From NCBI RefSeq assembly GCF_037908215.1, contig NZ_JBBLZC010000012.1, positions 1 to 64,000 of the forward strand: a stretch of 64,000 nt of DNA, read 5' to 3'. Shown in pieces: positions 58,334-64,000 of this stretch (its first letter is position 1; each line of letters begins with the position of its first letter). A program made the translations under genes and the position numbers. The notes under the pieces were generated by a model, which had not been told where the DNA came from, did not search any database, and saw nothing but the letters and a program-made list of their open reading frames with translations. The stretch comes from Benzoatithermus flavus (GTDB taxonomy: Bacteria > Pseudomonadota > Alphaproteobacteria > Geminicoccales > Geminicoccaceae).

Positions 58334-58466
58334 TTTCTTGTTCTCGCGCTCGATTAAGATGCCGTGGCTGGCGGGCGTCAAGGTCGAATTCGCCCTGAAA
58401 ACGCTTTACTTGCCATGAGCTCGAAACTGTGCTCACCCATGCGGGCAGATCGGGGAACCCAGAAAG

Positions 58467-58476
58467 TGGTCAGACC
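58467..58476. promoter_or_regulatory. putative GntR operator, site 2 (TGGTCAGACC)
   Basis: Second exact copy of TGGTCAGACC, 143 bases from the first, just before the GTG at 58480 of the regulator gene. A partial copy (ATCAGACCGG) follows at 58485-58496. The position suggests autoregulation. Confidence 0.6.
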
Positions 58477-58479
58477 GGC

Positions 58480-59238
58480 GTGAGTCCATCAGACCGGCAA
58501 AGTGGCAGCAGCGCAGAGGCTCCGGCCGCGACGGATGCGCGACCGCGCACCCCGGTGACCCAGACCGTGCTGCAGCGCATCCAGGCCATGCTGCGCTCGG
58601 GCGAGCTGGCGCCGGGCCAGCCTCTGCCCTCGCAGCGCCGGCTCGCCGAGGATCTGCAGGTCAGCCGCGCTTCCTTGCGCGAGGCGCTCTCGATTCTGGG
58701 TACCTTGGGCCTGATCCGGATCGAGCAGGGGCGCGGCACCTTCGTGGCTGCGCCCGCGAACGGAAGCGACGGCGAGGCGGTGGGTGCCTGGCGCTACGGC
58801 GCCCGCTACACGCCCGCCGAGGTCTACCAGTTCCGCCTGATCGCCGAGCCCAGCGCCGCGGCGCTGGCGGCGCGCTACGTCACCGACGGGCAGCTCGAGC
58901 AGCTCGAGCAGAACCTGCGCGCCTTCAAGGCGGCGGCGCGCGAGATGGATCTCGTCTCGACCGCCCAGCTCGATTTCGAGTTCCACGAATTGATCGCGGT
59001 CTGCTCGGGCAACCGGCTCCTCGCCGATCTGCACCACACCTACCATCGGATCGTGCTCGACAGCCAAAGGCTGCCGCTCGCCCGCCGCAGCCGGGTGTGG
59101 GAGCCCGTGGTCGAGCACGAGCGCATCCTGAAGGCGCTCGCGATGCACGACCCGGAAGGGGCCGCCTACTACATGCGCGTCCACATCGGCCGTGCCGCCG
59201 ATCGGGTCGGGGTGGAGGTCGTCGATGCCGGTGCTTGA
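58480..59238 (+). CDS. GntR/FadR family transcriptional regulator
   Basis: A regulator of about 252 residues. The winged-helix domain is clear: QTVLQRIQAMLRSGELAPGQ, then LPSQRRLAEDLQVSRASLRE and LIRIEQGRGTFVA. The C-terminal FCD ligand domain has YQFRLIAEPSAAALAARYV, LDFEFHELIAVCSGNRLL and HERILKALAMHD, including the His residues that hold a metal in the family. FCD ligands are usually organic acids or amino acids. The start is uncertain (GTG 58480 or GTG 58429). It is followed by asparaginase and a hydrolase and diverges from the transport operon, which it probably represses. Confidence 0.9.
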   Translation: MSPSDRQSGSSAEAPAATDARPRTPVTQTVLQRIQAMLRSGELAPGQPLPSQRRLAEDLQVSRASLREALSILGTLGLIRIEQGRGTFVAAPANGSDGEAVGAWRYGARYTPAEVYQFRLIAEPSAAALAARYVTDGQLEQLEQNLRAFKAAAREMDLVSTAQLDFEFHELIAVCSGNRLLADLHHTYHRIVLDSQRLPLARRSRVWEPVVEHERILKALAMHDPEGAAYYMRVHIGRAADRVGVEVVDAGA

Positions 59239-59267
59239 ACCACAACGAGAAGGGAGGCTCTAGCGCC

Positions 59268-60257
59268 ATGCCCAAGGTCGTCGTCCTCGGCACCGGCGGG
59301 ACCATCGCCTCGCGCGTCGATCCTAAGACCGGCCACGCGGTCGCCGCCGCCACCGGGGTCGAGCTGGTCGAGACCATGCGCGCCTGCGGCCATGCCGCGC
59401 CGGCGGGTATCGAGGTCGCGGTCGAGCAGTTCTGCAACGTGAACAGCTTCCGCTTCGACCTCGAGATCGCTTTCCGCATCGCGAAGCGCGCCGCCAGCCT
59501 CCTGGCCGACCCCGAGATCTTGGGTGTCGTCGTCACCCAGGGCACCGACACGATGGAGGAGAGCTCCTACCTCGCCGACCTCGTCGTCGGCTCGGAGAAG
59601 CCCGTCGTGTTCACCGGTGCTCAGCGCCACGCGCAGGAATCCGACAGCGACGGTCCCCGGAACCTCGCGCAAGCGATCCGGGTCGCGGCCGCACCCGAGG
59701 CGAGGGGCCTGGGCGCCATGATCGTGTTCGAGGGCGAGCTCCACGCCGCGCGCGACGCGACCAAGCTCCACGCGTCCCGGGTCGGCACGTTCTGGTCCGG
59801 CGAGCACGGCAAGCTCGGCGAGGTCGACGGTGAGCGCGTCGTCGTCCAGCGCCGCCCCACCTTGCGCCGCTCCTTCGCCGTCGACCGCATCGAGCCCCGG
59901 ATCGACCTCGTCCGCCTCGTCATGGGCTCGGACGCCCGCTTCATCCGCTGCGCGCTGGACACCGGCACCCGCGGCCTCGTGCTGGAGGCGTTCGGCCGCG
60001 GCAACGCCAACCACGAGGTCGTTGCCGGCATCCGCGAGGCCGTGGAGCGGGGTGTGCCCGTCGTCGTCACCTCGCGCTGCCCGCAAGGGCGCGTGCTCCC
60101 GATCTACGGCGACGGCGGCGGCAAGGACGTGGCGGCCGCGGGCGCCATCTTCGCGGGCGACCTTTCGGGCCTGAAAGCGCGCGTGCTCCTGTCCGTCCTG
60201 CTCGGCAGTCCGGCCGTGACGGATCTGGCGGAGACAATCGCCGCGATGGGCAGCTAG
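59268..60257 (+). CDS. L-asparaginase
   Basis: A 329-residue type II-like asparaginase that hydrolyses asparagine to aspartate and ammonia. The first nucleophile is T12 in LGTGGTIASR and the second catalytic set is VVTQGTDTMEESSYL (T93, D94); FTGAQRHAQESDSDGPRNL matches the conserved third motif. No signal peptide is present, so it is cytosolic. AAGGGAGG precedes the ATG. Its place between a regulator and a deacetylase, opposite a peptide-type importer, suggests it acts on an imported amide-containing compound rather than free asparagine alone. Confidence 0.92.
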   Translation: MPKVVVLGTGGTIASRVDPKTGHAVAAATGVELVETMRACGHAAPAGIEVAVEQFCNVNSFRFDLEIAFRIAKRAASLLADPEILGVVVTQGTDTMEESSYLADLVVGSEKPVVFTGAQRHAQESDSDGPRNLAQAIRVAAAPEARGLGAMIVFEGELHAARDATKLHASRVGTFWSGEHGKLGEVDGERVVVQRRPTLRRSFAVDRIEPRIDLVRLVMGSDARFIRCALDTGTRGLVLEAFGRGNANHEVVAGIREAVERGVPVVVTSRCPQGRVLPIYGDGGGKDVAAAGAIFAGDLSGLKARVLLSVLLGSPAVTDLAETIAAMGS

Positions 60258-60294
60258 GTTCCCTACCGCCAAGCTGAGAAAAGAAGGAGGCAAC

Positions 60295-61194
60295 ATGGCC
60301 AAGGAAATCTTCGTCTCGTTCGGCGTCGACGTCGATGCCGTCGCCGGCTGGCTCGGTTCCTACGGGGGCGAGGACTCCCCTTGCGACATCAGCCGCGGCA
60401 TGTTCTCGGGCGAGGTGGGCTCCATGCGCCTCCTTCGCCTGTTCCAGCGCTGGGGCATCAAGACCACCTGGTTCATGCCCGGCCACTCGATCGAGACCTT
60501 CCCCGAGCAGATGAAGGCCGTGGCCGAGGCCGGCCACGAGATCGGGATGCACGGCTACAGCCACGAGAACCCGATCGCCATGACGCCCGAGCAGGAGGAG
60601 GCGATCTTCGACAAGTGCATCGAGGTGATCGAGAAGCTGTGCGGCAAGAAGCCCAGAGGCTACGTCGCCCCCTGGTGGGAGTTCGGCGCGAAGACCAACG
60701 AGCTGCTCCTGCGCAAGGGCATCAAGTACGACCACAGCCTGATGCACAACGACTACCACCCCTATTACGTGCGGGTGGGCGACAGCTGGACCAAGATCGA
60801 CTACAGCCAGCATCCGAGCGCCTGGATGAAGCCCTTGCAGCGCGGCGAGGAGACCGATCTCATCGAGATCCCGGCCTCCTGGTATCTCGACGACCTGCCG
60901 CCCATGATGTTCATCAAGGCCGCGCCCAACAGCCACGGCTTCGTCAACCCGCACGACCTCGAGCAGATCTGGCGCGACCAGTTCGACTGGGTCTACCGCG
61001 AGTACGACTACGCCGTCTTCCCGCTCACCATTCACCCCGACGTCTGCGGCAAGCCGCAGGCCCTCATGATGCTGGAGCGGTTGTTCGCCTACATGAACCG
61101 CTTCCCCGGCGTGAAGTTCGTGACCATGGAGGAGATCGCCGACGACTTCGCCCGCCGCTACCCGCGCAGCGGCAAGGAGCGGCCGCAGTCGTGA
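60295..61194 (+). CDS. polysaccharide deacetylase family hydrolase (PuuE/PgdA-like)
   Basis: A 299-residue NodB-fold hydrolase. The metal/catalytic residues D12 and D14 (VSFGVDVDAVAGWLGS), H86 and H90 (HEIGMHGYSHENP) are in place, and RGYVAPWWEFGAKTNELL is the third family motif. The shape resembles allantoinase PuuE and Helicobacter PgdA-type cytosolic enzymes, which act on cyclic imides or amides rather than on polymers; no signal peptide is seen. AGAAGGAGG precedes the ATG. It ends the operon with GntR and asparaginase. Confidence 0.9.
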   Translation: MAKEIFVSFGVDVDAVAGWLGSYGGEDSPCDISRGMFSGEVGSMRLLRLFQRWGIKTTWFMPGHSIETFPEQMKAVAEAGHEIGMHGYSHENPIAMTPEQEEAIFDKCIEVIEKLCGKKPRGYVAPWWEFGAKTNELLLRKGIKYDHSLMHNDYHPYYVRVGDSWTKIDYSQHPSAWMKPLQRGEETDLIEIPASWYLDDLPPMMFIKAAPNSHGFVNPHDLEQIWRDQFDWVYREYDYAVFPLTIHPDVCGKPQALMMLERLFAYMNRFPGVKFVTMEEIADDFARRYPRSGKERPQS

Positions 61195-61206
61195 GCTAGG
61201 CTTCGC

Positions 61207-61241
61207 CCCGCGCAAGGGTGCTCGCCACGCCCCTGCGCGGG
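61207..61241. terminator. hairpin between convergent genes
   Basis: CCCGCGCAAGGG (61207-61218) pairs with CCCCTGCGCGGG (61230-61241), 11 of 12 bases, with an 11-base loop. It begins 13 bases after the deacetylase stop and may serve as an end signal for that operon. There is no T tract. Confidence 0.45.
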
Positions 61242-61344
61242 TCCATCCCCGGGCGTTTCGAGCACGAAAGGCAAGATGCCGAGCGCGTCGACGATGCCAG
61301 CGGCAGGACAGCCGCCGGCAGCGTGAGCACCCCGATCGCCCATG

Positions 61345-63174
61345 CTAGGCTGCCGCCGCGGCGGTCTTCGGCTGCGGGCGGTGGCCTGCGCTCTGCTCGA
61401 GGTGCTCGAGGCACATCCCGACCGCGAGCACCCGGCCGACATAGCCCGCCGGGACCGCCGCGGGCGTGACGCTCGGGCCCAGCACGGCGAGATCCTGCAG
61501 GCGGCCGACCGCCTCGTGGAACCGGCGCGTCGCCCGCAGGCGCTGGATGAAGCCGGGCGCATCGAGCTCGTTGGTGCCGGCCTTGGGCAGGAGCGTGCGG
61601 CCGACCACGCGCTGGCCGATCTTGTTCGCGGCCCGACGCGCCTCGTTCCGGGCATGGCTCGCGAGATCGCGCAGCCGGTCCAAGGGCCGGCCCGAGGCGC
61701 TGTAGCCCTCGGTCGTGGGTAGGACCGCGACATCGGGCCGGAAGCGCGTGATCAGCCGCCGGTGCCAGCCTTCCATGCAGCGCGACCAGGGCGAAAGGCT
61801 CGAGGCTGCGAGCGCGTTGGCGCGCTCGAGGAACGGTGCGGCCACGTCGAGGCCGAGATGGATGTAACCGGAGAATTGCCCGGCGAAGACCTGCGGCTGG
61901 CGGACGAACAGCGAGATGCGATCGCAGGTCTCGTGATTGGTCCCGGCCCGGTAGCGCTCGAACAAGGCGAGCGCCTCGGCCCGGGCGCGCCTGGCACCTT
62001 CCCGGCCGCGGACGCCGAGAAGTCCGGGCGGCAGCCGCAGAGGTGCCACGCGCAGGTCGTAGAAGCGCTCGAGCGAAGCCCCGCGTCGGCCGTAGAAGGG
62101 AAACTCGTGGTGGAAATAGAAGTCCTTCAGGAACTCGCCGCCGCCGCCGTGGACGAAGACCTCCACGCCACGCGCGCGCCGCGCCAGCGCCGTCTGCCGG
62201 TCGCGGTGGAACTTGCACAGATCGACGAGCCCGCCACCCTCGCGGAACACGGTCGGCAGCTCGCGCTCGAGGTCGGCGAGATCGTGGCGCGTGGGAAAGA
62301 AGGGCAGGCGCAGCCGCTTCGCCACCTCGCCGCCCAGGACCACGTCCGCCGAGCCGGGCTCGCCCGAGACGGCGGCCTCCGCCACGACGCCGTGCCGGTC
62401 GAGCAGGCAGGCGAGGAGCCGCGAATCGAACCCGCCGCTGATGTCGATGCTCACCCGTCGCCCCTGGAGCGAGCAGGCGAGGTCGTCGACGTGGCGGACG
62501 AGGAACTCGGCGTCCCGCACGACGGGATCCTGGCCGAACCGCTTCTCCTCGAGGGTCAGCCGGGTGCCGGACCCGTCGCAGGCGAGCCGCAGGACCTGCG
62601 AGCCGGCGAGCAGCCTGATGCGCGGGACGAGCGTGCGGTGATCGAACAGCATGCCCTGGACGAGAAACTCGGCGATGCGGTCGGGATCGACCTCGGCCGG
62701 GGTGGCGCCACAGGCCGCGGCGACGTCGAGAAAGCTCGTTCCGGCGAGCGACGTCCCGTCGTGGAAGATCGAGAACAGGCCCGTATGATCGCAGGCCACC
62801 TGCCAGCTTCGCTGCGATCCGTCCCAGACGAACAGGCCGAACACGCCGGCGAGATTCGCACACACGGCCGCGAGCGGCTGGCGCTCGAGCTCGGCCGCGA
62901 TCGCCTCGACCGAAGGAACGTCAGCGGGCAGACCCGGCCGGAAGAGGTGCCCCTTCCACCCGATCGTGAACCGTTCGCCGCGCCACCAGCGCAGGCCGGT
63001 CTCGAACAACATGGTTGGCTGAGTATGCGCATCGATCAGCATCTGGCGATCCCAATAGTCGAGCTCTGGCAGAATAGCTGCTAGATGATAATCAGGCCGG
63101 CAGTAATAGCTAGACAGGATTGCAAGACCCGGAATGTCGGCAACTGGGAAGAGAAAAAGCGCCGATGACGACAC
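61345..63174 (-). CDS. asparagine synthetase-like protein lacking the amidotransferase Cys
   Basis: A 609-residue protein of the asparagine synthetase B superfamily. The ATP-PPi loop SGGFDS is at 246-251 in VSIDISGGFDSRLLACLLD, and the helix after it (VVLGGEVAKRLRLPFF) is typical. The N-terminal half keeps the glutaminase-like fold (VFGLFVWDGSQRSWQVACDH, GTSFLDVAAACG), but it starts MSSSALFLFPVADIPGLAIL without the catalytic Cys2 of class II amidotransferases. It therefore cannot use glutamine in the usual way and may use ammonia or an amine, as beta-lactam-synthetase-like enzymes do. Its substrate is unknown. Confidence 0.85.
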   Translation of the reverse strand: MSSSALFLFPVADIPGLAILSSYYCRPDYHLAAILPELDYWDRQMLIDAHTQPTMLFETGLRWWRGERFTIGWKGHLFRPGLPADVPSVEAIAAELERQPLAAVCANLAGVFGLFVWDGSQRSWQVACDHTGLFSIFHDGTSLAGTSFLDVAAACGATPAEVDPDRIAEFLVQGMLFDHRTLVPRIRLLAGSQVLRLACDGSGTRLTLEEKRFGQDPVVRDAEFLVRHVDDLACSLQGRRVSIDISGGFDSRLLACLLDRHGVVAEAAVSGEPGSADVVLGGEVAKRLRLPFFPTRHDLADLERELPTVFREGGGLVDLCKFHRDRQTALARRARGVEVFVHGGGGEFLKDFYFHHEFPFYGRRGASLERFYDLRVAPLRLPPGLLGVRGREGARRARAEALALFERYRAGTNHETCDRISLFVRQPQVFAGQFSGYIHLGLDVAAPFLERANALAASSLSPWSRCMEGWHRRLITRFRPDVAVLPTTEGYSASGRPLDRLRDLASHARNEARRAANKIGQRVVGRTLLPKAGTNELDAPGFIQRLRATRRFHEAVGRLQDLAVLGPSVTPAAVPAGYVGRVLAVGMCLEHLEQSAGHRPQPKTAAAAA

Positions 63175-63230
63175 GAGAATGGTTCATGTGCTCGTCGTCG
63201 CAGGGTTCAGGATTGGAGCATGAAAGTAAG

Positions 63231-63250
63231 TGAGCCGGCGCGCCGGCTCA
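63231..63250. repeat. perfect 20-bp palindrome
   Basis: TGAGCCGGCGCGCCGGCTCA is self-complementary without a spacer, 57-76 bases upstream of the asparagine-synthetase-like gene start. It could be an operator or the core of a hairpin. Confidence 0.7.
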
Positions 63251-63654
63251 ACCATCATGCCTGTCGCGCGTCACCTTGGCTAGCGAGACGAGCTTTCATC
63301 CTCGGCACCGTGGATCGAACGACCGGCACGCCACCATCGGCCGGATCGCTGCTCCGGGTAGCGGCGTGTACGTGAGCACGAGGCAGCAGCAAGAGCCAGC
63401 GGCAAGACGGCTGCCGGATGCCGGGGCCATGCCGGATGCCGGGGTCAGGTCCCGAGATCGAGCATGGATGGACGCACCGTTGACGCTCCGTGGCAGTCGA
63501 CCGCCATTGCCCCGTCGGCTACGGCACCCCGAGCACGTCGTCAAGGCTGTAGAGCCACATTCGAGAAATCCTTCTACAGCAAAGGCTAACATATTTCGTG
63601 TCGCAGCTCTCCACATGCTCCGCACCCACCGTGCGGCCGGCGGGGATGCGGCCA

Positions 63655-63696
63655 CGGGGCTTGCCCCGGCCTCTTCGGGGCGGGATAGTCGCCCCG
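63655..63696 (+). promoter_or_regulatory. two tandem GC hairpins in the leader of the 63723 gene
   Basis: CGGGGC/GCCCCG at 63655-63668 and CGGGGCG/CGCCCCG at 63676-63696 (7-bp stem, 7-base loop). The arms of one can pair with those of the other, so alternative structures are possible just before the start codon region. Confidence 0.4.
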
Positions 63697-63722
63697 GTCA
63701 CGCGAGTGGATGGAAGCGGGCG

Positions 63723-64000
63723 ATGTGCGGTCTTTGCGGCATGTTCGGGGTGGCGGAGCACTGGACGGACCAGTCCGGGGCCGAGAGCCAGCGGCGGCGC
63801 ATCGAGCGGCAGCACCGGGTTCGGATCGCCAATGCCGTGCTCGAGCCGTTCGGCCTGCGCTGCGCCGACTGGCAGAACCGGTTCACGCTGGCGAGCCGGA
63901 CCGGCAAGAGCGTGGTCGTGGACCATCTCGGCGCCCTGTGGCCCGCCGCCGAGAAGCTGGCGGGCCGGCCGATCGACCCGCTCGACCCCGCCGTGATCGC
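63723..64000 (+). CDS. MCG-initiated hypothetical protein, truncated by the right edge
   Basis: An open frame from ATG 63723 (MCGLCGMFGVAEHWTDQSGA) runs off the window after 92 residues. The MCG start resembles the Cys2 of class II glutamine amidotransferases such as AsnB (MCGIAGxxG), but the following sequence (RRIERQHRVRIANAVLEPFG, RFTLASRTGKSVVVDHLGAL) does not match that domain well. The upstream GGAAGCGGGCG is a plausible ribosome site. It diverges from the asparagine-synthetase-like gene. I do not assign a function. Confidence 0.65.
   Translation, partial: MCGLCGMFGVAEHWTDQSGAESQRRRIERQHRVRIANAVLEPFGLRCADWQNRFTLASRTGKSVVVDHLGALWPAAEKLAGRPIDPLDPAVI

Larger units (their letters stand above)
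63175..63722. other. 548-base region between divergent genes
   Basis: No convincing gene. It holds a 20-bp perfect palindrome (63231-63250), a direct repeat GCCGGATGCCGGGG at 63413-63426 and 63431-63444, a GGGGTCAGGTCCC motif at 63441-63453, and two hairpins just before the gene at 63723. Confidence 0.6.

Noticed and set aside
55794..58418. An 874-codon plus-strand frame opposite the permease and solute-binding genes.
   Set aside because: The minus-strand genes have unmistakable motifs; the opposite frame is a GC-driven shadow.
63441..63453. GGGGTCAGGTCCC as a second mobile-element end family.
   Set aside because: Only one copy is present in the window, so there is nothing here to support a repeat family.
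1..64000. tRNA or rRNA genes.
   Set aside because: Several GGTTCGA-like strings were looked at (for example in the rhodanese and ino1 genes), but all lie inside coding regions without a cloverleaf.

Overview
The window is about 64 kb of uniformly GC-rich DNA (roughly 70% by eye) with tightly packed operons, many 4-base ATGA/GTGA gene overlaps and GTG starts. The gene set points to a free-living alphaproteobacterium, most likely of the Rhodospirillales/Geminicoccales kind. The clues are a ccoNOQP cbb3 oxidase with a perfect FNR/FixK box, a HisKA_2-type kinase operon, and a stand-alone 25-residue membrane protein of an alphaproteobacterial type. No rRNA, tRNA, CRISPR array or intact transposase was seen. 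The taxonomic placement is inference.

Layout. 0.2-3.4 kb: a DUF433/DUF5615 toxin-antitoxin-like pair, then a patch rich in a dispersed inverted repeat (REP/MITE-like) around a TetR regulator and its NTF2-like partner. 3.6-7.1 kb: an aromatic amino acid operon (chorismate mutase with a degenerate prephenate-dehydratase-like tail, HisC-type aminotransferase, TyrA) followed by a ChaC-like cyclotransferase. 7.2-9.2 kb: a sensor operon (methanogen-output-domain protein, HisKA_2 kinase, receiver-only regulator). 9.6-13.1 kb: alpha/beta hydrolase, small membrane protein, aldehyde dehydrogenase and CBS protein. 13.2-17.8 kb: ccoNOQP and a divergent DUF2189 membrane protein. 17.9-22.1 kb: nucleoside hydrolase, lipid kinase, then a decaying block (LysR remnant, deleted quinone oxidoreductase, rhodanese, broken ClC channel). 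22.3-28.7 kb: housekeeping singletons (MepA, YdcF, glutamine-synthetase-like enzyme, glyoxalase I, a lone Hint domain, uronate dehydrogenase).

28.8-46.4 kb is a large glycan/glycoconjugate locus. A seven-gene minus-strand operon (two sugar epimerases, a B12-binding radical SAM enzyme, four glycosyltransferases) diverges from a plus-strand operon (glycosyltransferase, nucleotidyltransferase, methyltransferase, an apparently circularly permuted clan GH-A glycosidase, PIG-L deacetylase, glycosyltransferase, acyltransferase). These are followed by inositol-1-phosphate synthase with a coupled phosphatase. The Ino1/glycosyltransferase/PIG-L/GNAT set resembles the logic of mycothiol or GlcN-inositol glycolipid synthesis, and is the part most likely to hold an undescribed pathway.

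46.4-51.9 kb: a dihydropyrimidinase, then a two-gene cassette of an unrecognised protein and a 941-residue SNF2/RapA-like helicase, a candidate DNA-metabolism or defence pair. 51.9-61.2 kb: a peptide-type ABC importer operon plus SDR, divergent from a GntR regulator, asparaginase and polysaccharide-deacetylase-family hydrolase. The importer's two ATPase subunits have residue changes that together predict one working and one degenerate ATP site. 61.3-64 kb: an asparagine-synthetase-like protein lacking the amidotransferase cysteine, and the start of an MCG-initiated protein that runs off the right edge.
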